Positions 1 through 9,176 of a DNA stretch of 64,000 nucleotides are shown piece after piece. Below the pieces are notes generated by a model. That model searched no databases. It had not been told where the DNA came from and was given only the letters and a program-made list of their open reading frames with translations. A program made the translations under genes and the position numbers. Each line of letters opens with the position of its first letter. Within the stretch, counting starts at the first letter, position 1. This DNA is from Planctomycetia bacterium (lineage in GTDB: Bacteria; Planctomycetota; Planctomycetia; Pirellulales; UBA1268): NCBI GenBank assembly GCA_026401035.1, contig JAPLNR010000054.1, positions 81,351 through 145,350 on the forward strand, read 5' to 3'.

Positions 1-132
1 GTACCGCACCAATCGCACCGCTGCACCGGCGGCGATGAGACCGTTGAGAATGCCGACGGTGGTCCTCTGAATGCCGGTAAGGTGCGGGAGCTTCCACCCC
101 ACCAGGTCGGAGACGTCGTACCAGATCTTCAC
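1..132 (-). CDS. Glycosyltransferase, N-terminal fragment cut by the window edge
   Basis: Only the first 44 codons lie in the window. They start at a GTG at 132 and run off the left edge. The peptide begins VKIWYDVSDLVGW and continues with HLTGIQRTTVG. I associate this opening with planctomycete and proteobacterial group 1 glycosyltransferases of polysaccharide clusters, by recollection rather than search. No full Shine-Dalgarno is visible, only a purine-rich AAAGGG before the start. It shares strand and spacing with the FkbM methyltransferase upstream, so both probably belong to one surface-glycan operon. The acceptor sugar cannot be inferred from this fragment. Confidence 0.55.
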   Translation of the reverse strand, partial: MKIWYDVSDLVGWKLPHLTGIQRTTVGILNGLIAAGAAVRLVRY

Positions 133-189
133 GGTGATCCCTTTCTGCTTCGAAAGACTGAATGTGCTCGAGCGGCCACGTGCCTCTGA

Positions 190-921
190 CTAGGCCGCGG
201 CAGGGGTCGCCAGGTAATGCCCCTTCACGAGTTTGAATCCATCGGTGATGTTCGCGGGATACGAGAGCGGGGCCCGCAGCGAGGGCTCCTCGCGGCGGTA
301 GTAGTAGCGGTTCAAACCATCGAACAGGCCAAATTCGTAGCCGTGCTCGAAGAGGAGCCCCTCCCATTCGAACCAGGTCGGCTCATAGGAGTAAATGTCG
401 CAGCCGGGCAGCTTCGCCTTGATCGCCTCGAGCAAAATCACTCGCGGCCGGAAGGCCCGCCACTCACCGCCGAGCAGCACGTCCCGCTCGGCGCCTTCGA
501 CATCGATCTTGAGAAACTGCACGTCCTGGCCATCCAACTGGCTGGTGACGTCGGCGAGGGTGATCATGTTGACGGAATAGGTCTTCTTCGCAAGGCCAAA
601 GCCCGCCAAACTCTTGGCGTCCATCGTATCGCGATACGTCGACAGGCCTGAGTCGCCCCATTCGCTGAACTCGACCGACCCACGCTCGGTACCGAGCACG
701 ACGTTGAGGTTCCAGTCGCGGGGCCGTTGTTGTTCAAATTTCTCATAGAACCGCACGACTGGCTCAACATTCACGCCCGACCAGCCCTTGTCGTAGAAGT
801 ACTTCGTGACCGAGTCGACCACGGGGTCGTAGCCGCCGACGTCGATGTAGCGGCCGTTCTTCACGTCGTGAAACACTCGGTTGAGGACAACATCCTCGAA
901 GTTCTGAGCGTACGAAATCAT
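190..921 (-). CDS. FkbM-family SAM-dependent methyltransferase
   Basis: A 243-residue protein of the FkbM family, which usually O-methylates sugars or secondary metabolites with S-adenosylmethionine. The SAM-binding loop is YIDVGGYDP at residues 25-33. The family signature LKIDVEGAE is at 137-145, and an acidic NVEP follows motif I at 51-54. The start is the ATG at 921 because GGAGAAG precedes it by a normal spacing and the conserved family N-terminus (ISYAQNFEDVVL) begins there; the open frame extends upstream without similarity. It lies downstream of remnants of a GDP-mannose dehydratase and a glycosyltransferase, which points to methylation of a cell-surface polysaccharide. The natural substrate is unknown. 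Confidence 0.85.
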   Translation of the reverse strand: MISYAQNFEDVVLNRVFHDVKNGRYIDVGGYDPVVDSVTKYFYDKGWSGVNVEPVVRFYEKFEQQRPRDWNLNVVLGTERGSVEFSEWGDSGLSTYRDTMDAKSLAGFGLAKKTYSVNMITLADVTSQLDGQDVQFLKIDVEGAERDVLLGGEWRAFRPRVILLEAIKAKLPGCDIYSYEPTWFEWEGLLFEHGYEFGLFDGLNRYYYRREEPSLRAPLSYPANITDGFKLVKGHYLATPAAA

Positions 922-1000
922 CGCGTTGGCTTCTCCAGAGTCAGAAATATTCGAACGAGTGGTCAATCTTCGCGGTGCCGCTAGGCCGCCTTGTAAATGA

Positions 1001-1585
<585 letters not shown>

Positions 1586-1852
1586 CTAGCAGCCGGGTAT
1601 GGCCGACGATACGGCACTTTCCCAGGTCAGAAACCGCGCATGATGCCCGTGTACACACTCGGCATACCCCCGGGCCGTGGCGGCCCAGGAAAAACCGGCC
1701 GCATGGTCCTTGAGCCGTGCCGCGAAGGCCGGATCGGACCGATACCGTGACAGACCGTCCCGATACACCGCCGCGAGTTCCGCCGGCTCGTAGCCAGCGA
1801 AATAGAAACCCTGATCACCCGCCACCTCGGGCAGGCTCGTCCGCCATGACAC
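1586..1852 (-). pseudogene. C-terminal stub of a GT4-type glycosyltransferase
   Basis: An 88-codon open frame that aligns by eye only with the last part of group 1 glycosyltransferases: SLPEVAGDQGFYFAGYEPAE, in which the donor-binding Glu lies in PEVAGD, followed by the closing helix FSWAATARGYAE. The roughly 280 preceding residues of a normal enzyme are absent and no start signal precedes it. It is a deletion remnant of the same glycan cluster as the dehydratase pseudogene downstream. It could alternatively be a short domain protein, but nothing supports expression. Confidence 0.65.
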
Positions 1853-1913
1853 CGCTACCTCTCAACAGCTCGCGCCGCATGACCATTCTCGATCGTTCAG
1901 AAGCTGCTAACGG

Positions 1914-2705
1914 TCAGGCAGTTCCGCCCGCGACGGGGGCCGAGGACTCGTTCCCGTTTCCCTTGACCATGAGATGGACACCTTCTTCGTAATACCACCG
2001 AAAATGGGAGCGAACCTCCGGCAGCATGTTTCCGGCTGCCACCCGATGGCGCTCAAGACTGCGGTGCCGATTCGGCCCGGTGTTGAGAACACCGAGCCTG
2101 TCAGCCGGAACCTCCACACCAAATTCACGGCAGACTTGCAGGAGCGCGGGCTTCAGGGCATTGAAGTCGAGCAGCCGGGTGTGGGCTGACGCCGGTCCAT
2201 CCATGTCGAAGAAATCTCGGTAGTTTTGCACGGCATGCTCGACGACCGCCATTTCGAGAAAGCGATGAAATGTACCCGTCCGGGCGCAGCGGATGAGCGG
2301 CTGCGAGGGCTCTTCGCTAAAGTCATAGCCCCGCCAGTATTCGAACAACGACACCAGCATCTCAAACGGCTCCCGGACGACGCCGATGATGCGGGGGAAG
2401 CAGGGGGTTTTTCCGCCCGTCGATCTTTCACGCCGCGCGGGTATCCAGCTGCCCAGACTTCGGACAAGATCGGCAGAGGCCCGAGCGATGCGGCGACGCC
2501 GCGAGCTATCGGAGGGTGGGCATGGTTCCACCAGCCCCAACCGCTCCAGTGAATGCCGAACGGAAAGGTGGTTGACCTCGTACCTTGGATGCTGCTCGAT
2601 CAGGCTCGCGTCAGGGAACACCTCACGAAACCACTTCGTGAGCGAATGCCCGGCTGTTTTCGGGTAGTGGGCGAACCCAATGTTCATGGACGGGCTGTAG
2701 AGCAT
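1914..2705 (-). CDS. Sulfotransferase-like protein
   Basis: A 263-residue protein with the two PAPS-binding elements of carbohydrate sulfotransferases. The 5'-phosphosulfate loop is HYPKTAGHSLTKWF at residues 13-26, and the 3'-phosphate motif GVVREPFEMLVSLFEYW lies near residue 110. The C-terminal half is less conserved. The start at 2705 has AAGGGA about seven bases upstream; a second Met at codon 7 is also possible. It probably transfers sulfate to a surface polysaccharide, matching the glycan context and the sulfatase fusion further on. The acceptor cannot be predicted. Confidence 0.75.
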   Translation of the reverse strand: MLYSPSMNIGFAHYPKTAGHSLTKWFREVFPDASLIEQHPRYEVNHLSVRHSLERLGLVEPCPPSDSSRRRRIARASADLVRSLGSWIPARRERSTGGKTPCFPRIIGVVREPFEMLVSLFEYWRGYDFSEEPSQPLIRCARTGTFHRFLEMAVVEHAVQNYRDFFDMDGPASAHTRLLDFNALKPALLQVCREFGVEVPADRLGVLNTGPNRHRSLERHRVAAGNMLPEVRSHFRWYYEEGVHLMVKGNGNESSAPVAGGTA

Positions 2706-3082
2706 GCCAATCCCTTACGCAGAGGTATTGGTCTGACTTGAGGGCGGTGGTTGACCGCGATGTCCCGCAGAGCACGCCGCGCGACTTTTTGCCACCGCCC
2801 GACATCACTCGATTATCGACAACGCCAAGCATTCCGCTTGCTCAATATTCCGGATAGTCATTCTTCAAGGACAGCCCGGTCAACGGCACTTCCGCAACGC
2901 TTTTCCGGATGGGCCGCGATCGCGCCGCCACACGCACGAACCTGTTCTGTCGGTTTGTGCATAGAAGCACGCAAGGCAACGCCGGCGTCGGCGCCTCGAG
3001 TATGGAAACTCGTCTTTCTGGATCGGCAGCCCCGGTGCTATGACGCGTTTGTCCGAGCAGCCGCATTTACTGAGGAGAAAGC
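2706..3082. other. Divergent intergenic region with a copy of a dispersed repeat
   Basis: This 377-bp gap separates the sulfotransferase gene (minus) from the glycine-zipper gene (plus). It should hold both promoters, but I find no convincing -35/-10 pair. Bases 2867-2896 match 41550-41579 with two transitions, so a dispersed repeat is present. No credible coding frame was found. Confidence 0.6.
2867..2896 (+). repeat. Dispersed 30-bp repeat, copy A
   Basis: Thirty bases starting AAGGACAGCCCGG and ending GGCACTTCCGCA recur at 41550-41579 in the same orientation with 28 of 30 identical. Both copies lie in non-coding spacers. A weaker trace of the same tail (CAACGGCACTTC) is at about 26470. 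Its nature is unknown; it may be the end of a decayed insertion element. Confidence 0.6.
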
Positions 3083-3628
3083 ATGATGAACAGGAGCGTC
3101 GAGCGAATGAAGACTGCACATGGATTCTTGATGACGATGACGATCGTCGTGAGCATGGCGGCCATGACCCACGCAGGTCCGCCGGCTCTCAGCACGAACC
3201 CCGGAAACCTGGCGATTTTCCCGGCGCGGGGGCAGAGTCCCGAGCAACAGAAGGCCGACGAGGCGACCGCGTATGACTGGGCCACGAAGCAAACCGGGTG
3301 GGACCCGTATCAGGCCAAGACCCTTCTGGATCAGCAGACCCAGGCGGCGACAGCGGCAGGTGCAGCGGCCCGAGGCGGCGCCGTCAAGGGTGCTGCAGGA
3401 GGCGCGCTCGCCGGGGTTGCGATCGGCGCCATCGCCGGCGACGCCGGCAAGGGAGCGGCCATCGGTGCGACGTCGCTCGGACTGACGGGCGGGGTTCGCT
3501 CCCGCCGGGCCACGAAGGCGGCAGGCGGCACGGCGGATTCCGCCATCGCGGCCTACCAGCAGCAATTCGCGTTGTGGAACCGGAACTTCATGGCGGCCAT
3601 GGAAGCCAAGGGCTACACCGTCCGCTGA
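3083..3628 (+). CDS. Secreted glycine-zipper (YMGG-like) protein
   Basis: A 181-residue protein with an N-terminal signal peptide (hydrophobic FLMTMTIVVSMAAM, probable cleavage after THA near residue 31). An Ala/Gly-rich stretch at about 93-135 has the periodic small residues of glycine-zipper domains (GGALAGVAIGAIAGDAGKG). Such zippers pack pairs of transmembrane helices or insert into the outer membrane. The C-terminal tail (AYQQQFALWNRNFMAAMEAKGY) is typical of planctomycete and proteobacterial YMGG proteins. GAGGAG lies seven bases before the first ATG, fixing the start. The small secreted gene at 3693 follows on the same strand and may be co-transcribed. Confidence 0.75.
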   Translation: MMNRSVERMKTAHGFLMTMTIVVSMAAMTHAGPPALSTNPGNLAIFPARGQSPEQQKADEATAYDWATKQTGWDPYQAKTLLDQQTQAATAAGAAARGGAVKGAAGGALAGVAIGAIAGDAGKGAAIGATSLGLTGGVRSRRATKAAGGTADSAIAAYQQQFALWNRNFMAAMEAKGYTVR

Positions 3629-3692
3629 CGACACGCCGGAATCGACGGCGACAGTCTCAAACCCTCAACCAAGTGATCCAAGGAGTGAATCA

Positions 3693-4112
3693 ATGCCGAC
3701 GAAAGCGACGACGATGATGATGGTGATGCTGGCCGCGATGGGCACGGTATGCGGCGACGCATGGGCCGGCCAGTCATGGCTCTGCTCGGTGGGCTCGGCT
3801 GTGGCGGTGGACGAGGATGGAACCGTGGGGCCGCCCGACCTTGGCGACCGCGAACGGCCCACGTTCTTCCGGCTGGATGCCGACAAGAAAGAACTGACAC
3901 TGCTCGCTCCCGAGTCTCGGCGCGGCGAGGTGACGAAGCTCGACACAGTGCACGACGTAAACGGGCAGCGGGTGTTCTCCGGCGTGGAGCACGGCCGCGT
4001 CGTAAGCGTCATCGTGAGCACCGACGGCCGGATGACCTTGTCGATCATCAGCGACGGGGTCGTGTGGTCGGTCTTCGGGCATGCGCTGCCGGAGGAGCGG
4101 ACGAAGGACTGA
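3693..4112 (+). CDS. Small secreted protein of unknown function
   Basis: A 139-residue protein preceded by AAGGAGTG at good spacing. Residues 1-25 form a Met-rich signal peptide ending near AWA. The mature part has two cysteine-poor, mostly beta segments (FFRLDADKKELTLLAPE and RVVSVIVSTDGRMTLSII). I do not recognise a family. It follows the glycine-zipper gene by 64 bases on the same strand, so it may share its transcript. The gene converges on the frameshifted TPR gene at 4149. Confidence 0.65.
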   Translation: MPTKATTMMMVMLAAMGTVCGDAWAGQSWLCSVGSAVAVDEDGTVGPPDLGDRERPTFFRLDADKKELTLLAPESRRGEVTKLDTVHDVNGQRVFSGVEHGRVVSVIVSTDGRMTLSIISDGVVWSVFGHALPEERTKD

Positions 4113-4148
4113 GGCCTTGCCGTCGTTCGCAGCCGGGAGCCGACGCCG

Positions 4149-6084
4149 CTACTTTTGCCGATTGAAAAGCAGCGGTTTCGCTCCCGGCGGGCCTCCGGTC
4201 AGGGTGAATTCGAAGGCGTCTGGTCCCTTCGGCACGACTGCGCCGGTCATCGTGCCCGCCTTTTCGCTAACCAGTGCGATGGCATCGCGGGCGGTTTGAA
4301 TCGTGCCTGAGATCTCGACGGCGGAGCCTCCCGAGGGCGTCGCTTTCCAAGAGAACGTCGAGTCTGCCCCGATCGTGAGCGTGACGGCGTCCTTGCCAGC
4401 GGCCGCCTTCCACGTGCCGACAAGGTCGGTCTCGGGAGTGGTGTCGGCGGGTGCTGGGGGCGGTGCGGCGGCGGGCTCCGCCGGGGCGACGGTCGCGAGG
4501 AGGTGGGCCGCCACCGCGTCTTCCGGCTTCTGTTTGACGACCACGCGCAAGGCGTCGGCCGCCTCGGCGTTGTGGCCGCCCACGAGATAGTGATACGCGA
4601 GCACGAAGTGGGACGCTGCGTCGGCGGGATGCGCTTGGCAGGGTGTAATCGTCGCCCAAGCCGTAGAGGCCGCTGAGAGTGGTCCAGTCCATCCCGGGCG
4701 CTGCAGCCAGGATCGCATTCAAGGCGGCGGCGGCCTCCGGATATCTGGCGAGCGCGAAGAGCGCGAGGGCCCGCACCTCGTGGACGATCGTGTCTTTCGG
4801 TGCCAGCCGCACGGCCTTGTCGCACGCCGTGAGCGCCGCAGCGTAGTCGCCGGCTTTGAATCGCGCGAGCGCGTCGTCGAAGGCTCGCTCGGCTTCGGTG
4901 GGCGCGTCGGCCGGGGCGGCGGCAGCCGGTGCCGCGTCGATGCCGCCGATGTCTTCCATGGGAGGCGCGTAGGTGGTCACGGCGACCGGCTGGCCGTAGT
5001 CGTAGGGTGACGTCGCGACGACCGTCGCCGGAATCGTGGAGTAGTAGGGGTTTGCATATGCGGTGCCGTAGCCCCACGCGCTGGAGCCGAGCCCCCACGC
5101 GCCGACCGTCGAGGCCAACCCCCACGTGGCGGCGCCGACTGCGAACGGAGCCCACCATCCGCCGCCCCAGCAGCCGTTGTACCAGCCATAGTGCGGGTTC
5201 ACGCAGCCGCCATTCCAGGCGCCTGCCCAGCCGCCTCCATACCCGGGATAGCCCCAGCGACCGCCGCCCGGATAGCCCCAGCCACCACCGGCCCAGGGGC
5301 CGCCAACGTGCACGTTGTTGAAATTATTGTTACTGAAGTTGTTGCCGATCCCGATGTTGCCGTTATTCCAGAGGTTGTTGTCGTTGCCGATGCCAGGTCT
5401 GTTTCCGCCAATGATGGGGCGGTCGCCACCGATGCCGGGGCGATCGCCGCCGATGCTCGGACGGTTGTTGCCACCAAGGCCCGGCCTATTTTCACCGATT
5501 CCCGGACGGTTTCCGCCGATGCTCGGACGGTTGGGTGCGTTGGGAAGCTTGCCGGGAAGCGTTGTGGGACGCTGAACGCCCCCGAGACTGGGGCGACTTC
5601 CTGCCGCTCCACTGCCCCCGAGGCCCGGCCGAGGAGCGGGCTTGGTGGTCGCCGCTTGACCGGGCCGAACCGAGCCGATGCCTGGGCGGGCTCCGCCTGC
5701 CGGCAGCGAGGGCCGTGTCGTCGCTGTGGGAAACGTCGGCCGTGCCGGCATGGCGGGCCGCGTGGCTGCCGGCCGCTGCATGTTTCCGAGACTGGGGCGT
5801 TGGCCGAGCTGTGGCCGCGAGACGTTTGGGAGCGAAGGACGCGACGCCGGCATCTGGGGACGTGCGACGGGCATCTGGGGCCGTTGCGCCGGCATGGCGG
5901 GCCTCTGAGGACGTGCGGCAGGCATCTGAGGACGGGCCATTCCACCAGCCGGCCGCGCCATGCCGCCAGCGGGCCGGGCCATGCCGCCACGTCCGCCTCC
6001 GCCAGCGGGCCGGGCCACCGCCACCGGCGCGCACAATGCCAAGAGCAGCACAAACGCGGTTGCTATTCTGGTGAGTTTCTTCAC
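4149..6084 (-). pseudogene. Secreted Pro/Gly/Asn-rich TPR protein, frameshifted
   Basis: Reading starts at GTG 6084 (GGAG upstream). It gives a signal peptide ending near VAVA, then Arg-Pro-Ala-Gly and Arg-Pro-Gln/Ser repeats, then RPxIGG repeats, then an Asn-rich and a Gly/Trp/Tyr-rich block, and then tetratricopeptide helices (AERAFDDALARFKAGDYAAA). After LYGLGDDYT the frame is lost, and the family continuation (FVLAYHYLVGGHNAEAADAL, then a lipocalin-like LVGTWKAAAGKDAV) lies in another frame down to the TAG at 4149. About ten residues also seem missing at the junction, so this looks like a small deletion rather than one miscalled base. Its GTG overlaps the TGA of the upstream gene (GTGA), implying translational coupling. 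Confidence 0.7.
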
Positions 6085-7022
6085 TTTTTCACTCCCGGGG
6101 CCGGAGCGCGACGGGCGATCGTGAGCTCGAAGTCGGGCTCTTCGACGCCTGCCACGATGCGGTCGGTCGCCCGCACCGCGAAGTGGTCGGCATCCTTGGG
6201 CACGATCGTCATGGTGGCCGAGCCGAGCGTGCCATCGGGCATCGTCGCCTCCGACTTCACCGTCCACCCGTCCGCAGTCGCCTCCCATTCGCCGCCGCTG
6301 AATCCCCCATCGGAATCAAACGTCCATGACCGCAGCCGTCCCGTCACCGGATCCCAGCCGATGCGCTGGGTGCTGCGGGATGCTTCCTGATCGGGGCCGG
6401 TGATCTCGTAGTCGCCGAGCAGAAAATTGCCGTCATCACTCCAGCGAAACGTCACGGCGGTCCGGCCACTTGAGCCTTCATCGACCCAGTTGCCGACGAG
6501 CCAGGCAGCCGACTGGAGCATTTCGCGCGGCGTCGGCAACGGGTCGTCGGCGAACTCGTGGTACGACGCGATCGGCCAGCGAGCGCCCTGCTTCGATCGC
6601 ACGACGACATAGCGCACCTGCGCTGATGCCGCGCCCTCGGCCGTCGTGATCCGGCGATCGCCCTCCTCGACCACGAGCGCATCGCCCACCAGCCGCGCCG
6701 ATGTCGGCTGCATCTCGAGCACGGCCTTGGGAAACTTTTTGAAGAATCCGTCGAACAGCGACGTGATCGCCTGCCGGCCCGCGTGCACCGTGCCCGCTTC
6801 GTCGACCAGTTCGCCGCCATCGAGAAACATGCCGCTCAGGGCGGCGGCATCGCCGGCGTTGAACGCCTTGACGGTGGCATCGGCTTCACGGTCTATGGCT
6901 GCTTCGATCGGCGACGCAGCTACCGTGGGCGACTCGGCGGCCCGAGCCACTGCAAGGTACGACGCGCATGGCATCAGGGTGATGGCGAGTGCGGCCGTCA
7001 GGCGGGAGCAAAACCAGTTCAT
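6081..7022 (-). CDS. Secreted SnoaL-like (DUF4440/SgcJ type) protein
   Basis: A 313-residue exported protein. The signal peptide runs from MNWFCSRLTAALAIT to ARA near residue 29. Residues about 35-160 form a SnoaL-like cone fold (AAIDREADATVKAFNAGDAAALSGMF, then GRQAITSLFDGFFKKFP), as in the SgcJ/EcaC family. Residues 180-310 form a beta-rich domain seen in planctomycete homologues. The start at 7022 is chosen for the signal peptide; an upstream in-frame ATG at 7109 gives no signal sequence. It is translationally coupled to the TPR gene downstream. No ligand or reaction can be assigned. Confidence 0.7.
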   Translation of the reverse strand: MNWFCSRLTAALAITLMPCASYLAVARAAESPTVAASPIEAAIDREADATVKAFNAGDAAALSGMFLDGGELVDEAGTVHAGRQAITSLFDGFFKKFPKAVLEMQPTSARLVGDALVVEEGDRRITTAEGAASAQVRYVVVRSKQGARWPIASYHEFADDPLPTPREMLQSAAWLVGNWVDEGSSGRTAVTFRWSDDGNFLLGDYEITGPDQEASRSTQRIGWDPVTGRLRSWTFDSDGGFSGGEWEATADGWTVKSEATMPDGTLGSATMTIVPKDADHFAVRATDRIVAGVEEPDFELTIARRAPAPGVKK

Positions 7023-7321
7023 GCCAGGGAGTTCCACAAAAAAAGGTCGTCGTCCGCGGCGGCGCCGTGACCACGCTGGCTGGCACCCGGGAACGCCATG
7101 CATTGTCATGTCCCTCGCGCAGGTTCACAAGATGCCGGTTCGTCATGATCGGCATGGTCGGCACGGTCGGCGGATTTTCCTGTGCGTTTTCCGACAGAAC
7201 GACGGGCTTTCAAGCGCTGCCGCGATGTGTTCCGATGATGTCGGCCTTTTCGACGTCTGTCGGGGGTGATCGTGGTCCAGGATGTTTTGGCTCAGTCTGG
7301 CGAGTGCTGCGGTGGTGCGCG

Positions 7322-8224
7322 ATGATCCGGTTCGATGATTTCGACGCCTGGGGAGACGCGATCAGCGGTGCGAGCCTGCGGCTCACGTGCGACGCCGTCG
7401 AACAGCGTGCCTGGACGCTCGGCACAGTGGACCTCGGCAGCGTCGTGCTTCAGATCGGCTGGGAAGGGGGCGGCACGCTGTGTTACGGGGCCAACACGCA
7501 CCCGGGAACGATTCTGTTTGTTCCGCTCACGCATGCGTCGGAACACGTTGCGAACGGCGAACGGCTCGACAACGACTCGTTCCTGGCCATCCCCTCAGGC
7601 GCCGACTTCCGGATCGCCGTCCGGAAGCGAGCCCACGCGTGGTGTTCGATCGCCCTCCCGGACGATGCCGCTGCGACGCTTCAGCCGACGCCGGCGAGTG
7701 CGCGGATCGCCTGCGGGCCGGGCCTCGTGCCGCGGGTGCGGCGGCTCGCCACCGAAATTGCGGCAGCGATGCTCGACCGTTCGGGAGGCTCCGCTGCCCA
7801 TCTAACGGCGGGCCGCACGTTGGCCGAGGCCGCTATGGCATGCCTGCCGGCCCAGCAGGCGCCGCCCGTGCCGATCGGGCGGCCGCGATTCGATCGGGGC
7901 GAGATCGTACGGCGCGCGATGGCAGCGATCGACGGCCAGGCGATGCTGCCGACAGCAGCCGATCTCGCCCGTGACGTCGGCGTCACCAGCCGCACGCTGT
8001 TGCGGACGTTTCAGGAGACATTCGGCGTGCCGCCGCGGCAGTACCTGATCCTCCGTGAACTGCACGCCGTCCGGCGCAGCCTGCGAACCGCGGCCGGCGC
8101 GGATGTGACCGTGGCCAACGTGCTCGCTCGGCACGGCATCTGGGAGTTTGGCCGGTTCGCCGTCCGCTACCGTCGGCATTTCGGCGAATCGCCGTCGGTG
8201 ACGCTCTCACGCGTCCGAGGTTGA
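7322..8224 (+). CDS. AraC-family transcriptional regulator
   Basis: A 300-residue regulator. The N-terminal two thirds is a cupin-like sensor domain, and the C-terminal 100 residues carry the double helix-turn-helix (AADLARDVGVTSRTLLRTFQ, then FGVPPRQYLILREL and FGRFAVRYRRHFGESPS). I start it at the ATG at 7322 because that gives the usual family length; the frame is open upstream and no strong Shine-Dalgarno is visible. The 299-bp spacer to the divergent SnoaL-like gene contains no clear operator. The inducer and targets are unknown. The arrangement allows control of the divergent secreted-protein operon, but that is a guess. Confidence 0.85.
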   Translation: MIRFDDFDAWGDAISGASLRLTCDAVEQRAWTLGTVDLGSVVLQIGWEGGGTLCYGANTHPGTILFVPLTHASEHVANGERLDNDSFLAIPSGADFRIAVRKRAHAWCSIALPDDAAATLQPTPASARIACGPGLVPRVRRLATEIAAAMLDRSGGSAAHLTAGRTLAEAAMACLPAQQAPPVPIGRPRFDRGEIVRRAMAAIDGQAMLPTAADLARDVGVTSRTLLRTFQETFGVPPRQYLILRELHAVRRSLRTAAGADVTVANVLARHGIWEFGRFAVRYRRHFGESPSVTLSRVRG

Positions 8225-8284
8225 CCCCGATCGTCAGCCGTGCATGGCCGCGGCGTTCAGCGGCCCTACGCCGCCTTGCCCCGG

Positions 8285-8349
8285 GCCATGAGCCTGGCCC
8301 AGGCTTTTGCGGGAGGTGTCGTGTGAACGGGAATTGTCACATGATTCGC
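8285..8349 (+). repeat. 65-bp direct repeat, left copy
   Basis: The segment recurs at 9086-9150 with 62 of 65 bases identical and in the same orientation, 801 bp apart. It contains a hairpin-forming AGCCTGG/CCAGGCT pair. The two copies bracket exactly one gene, the nucleotidyltransferase at 8389-8931, suggesting that the gene arrived, or could leave, by recombination between the copies. Confidence 0.85.
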
Positions 8350-8388
8350 CGCATCAGCGCGAGGTGGATCACGTGCATGAGCAGAGGT

Positions 8389-8931
8389 TCATCTGGCGTC
8401 GGCCGGTCGTTTGACGAGGGCCTGCAGGTCAGGCGGGAGGTGAGCCCAAAGCCTTGGGTGTGCCTCGACGAGCCTGACGATGTCGGTAAAGTCCTTGGCC
8501 TGCTTGCTCTGCCGTCGCGTCGGTTCGCTCCACGCTTTGATCTTGCCGGCCAGGGTGTCTTCCAGTGAGGCCACCCTCAGCAGGATGCCGTGGACATCGG
8601 CTGGAACCGCCCGGCCGGGAAAATCCCGATAAAAACCCTCGGTCGACAGTTGGATCGTGACGGCCGAGCGACCGCGGAGGTTGATCGACCAGTCGAATCG
8701 CTCGCTCCTGAAACCGGCCTGTTCGAGGATCGCGACGGCCCGGTCGACGTCATCGAGGGCGATGACGAGGTCCACGTCGCGTGTGACCATCTGCTCCTCG
8801 GCCCAGTGGTTCACCGCCACGCCGCCGATGCAGCACCAAGACAGGTCGGCCCGTTCGAGGCAATCGACGAGCCGCATCACGTCGTCGGTCCCGCCGGACG
8901 TCTGCCAGTCAAAAAACTGTTTCTCCGTCAT
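8389..8931 (-). CDS. AbiEii-like nucleotidyltransferase
   Basis: A 180-residue protein with a minimal nucleotidyltransferase core: the Gly-rich CCIGGVAVNHWAEEQ at about residues 33-47 followed by the metal-binding pair in TRDVDLVIALDD. Helix-rich C-terminal sequence follows (LAGKIKAWSEPTRRQSKQAKDF), where an Arg/Lys patch normally contacts substrate. This matches the AbiEii/DUF6036 group, whose members include toxins of type IV toxin-antitoxin pairs. No antitoxin gene is adjacent, so it may be an orphan. The gene sits alone between two 65-bp direct repeats. Confidence 0.75.
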   Translation of the reverse strand: MTEKQFFDWQTSGGTDDVMRLVDCLERADLSWCCIGGVAVNHWAEEQMVTRDVDLVIALDDVDRAVAILEQAGFRSERFDWSINLRGRSAVTIQLSTEGFYRDFPGRAVPADVHGILLRVASLEDTLAGKIKAWSEPTRRQSKQAKDFTDIVRLVEAHPRLWAHLPPDLQALVKRPADAR

Positions 8932-9085
8932 GCGACGATTGAACCACCCCGGATGGATGGCGTCCAGATCGAGAGCGATACCGGCACAGTTCAGAGGCTG
9001 CGGCCCCGGCTCGGTGATGAATGCGACGAGTCAGATGTCGCCGCTACAGCCAGGGGACTCCAGCGGAAAATCCTCCCCCACCCGC

Positions 9086-9150
9086 GCCATGAGCCTGGCC
9101 CAGGCTTTTGCGGGAGGTGTCGTGTGAACGGGGCTTGTCACATGAGTCGC
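9086..9150 (+). repeat. 65-bp direct repeat, right copy
   Basis: The partner of 8285-8349, with mismatches only at positions 9133, 9134 and 9146. It lies between the nucleotidyltransferase start and the VapC end. See the left copy for its interpretation. Confidence 0.85.
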
Positions 9151-9176
9151 AGCGGAGCAGGCATGAGAGGCACCGA

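Noticed and set aside
5191..6390. Long plus-strand open frame opposite the Pro/Gly-rich TPR gene
   Set aside because: It is the antisense of a GC-rich repetitive gene, has no ribosome site or family motif, and its codons mirror the real gene.
8221..8568. Plus-strand frame overlapping the left 65-bp repeat
   Set aside because: Antisense to the nucleotidyltransferase for half of its length and without a family match; the repeat is treated as non-coding.
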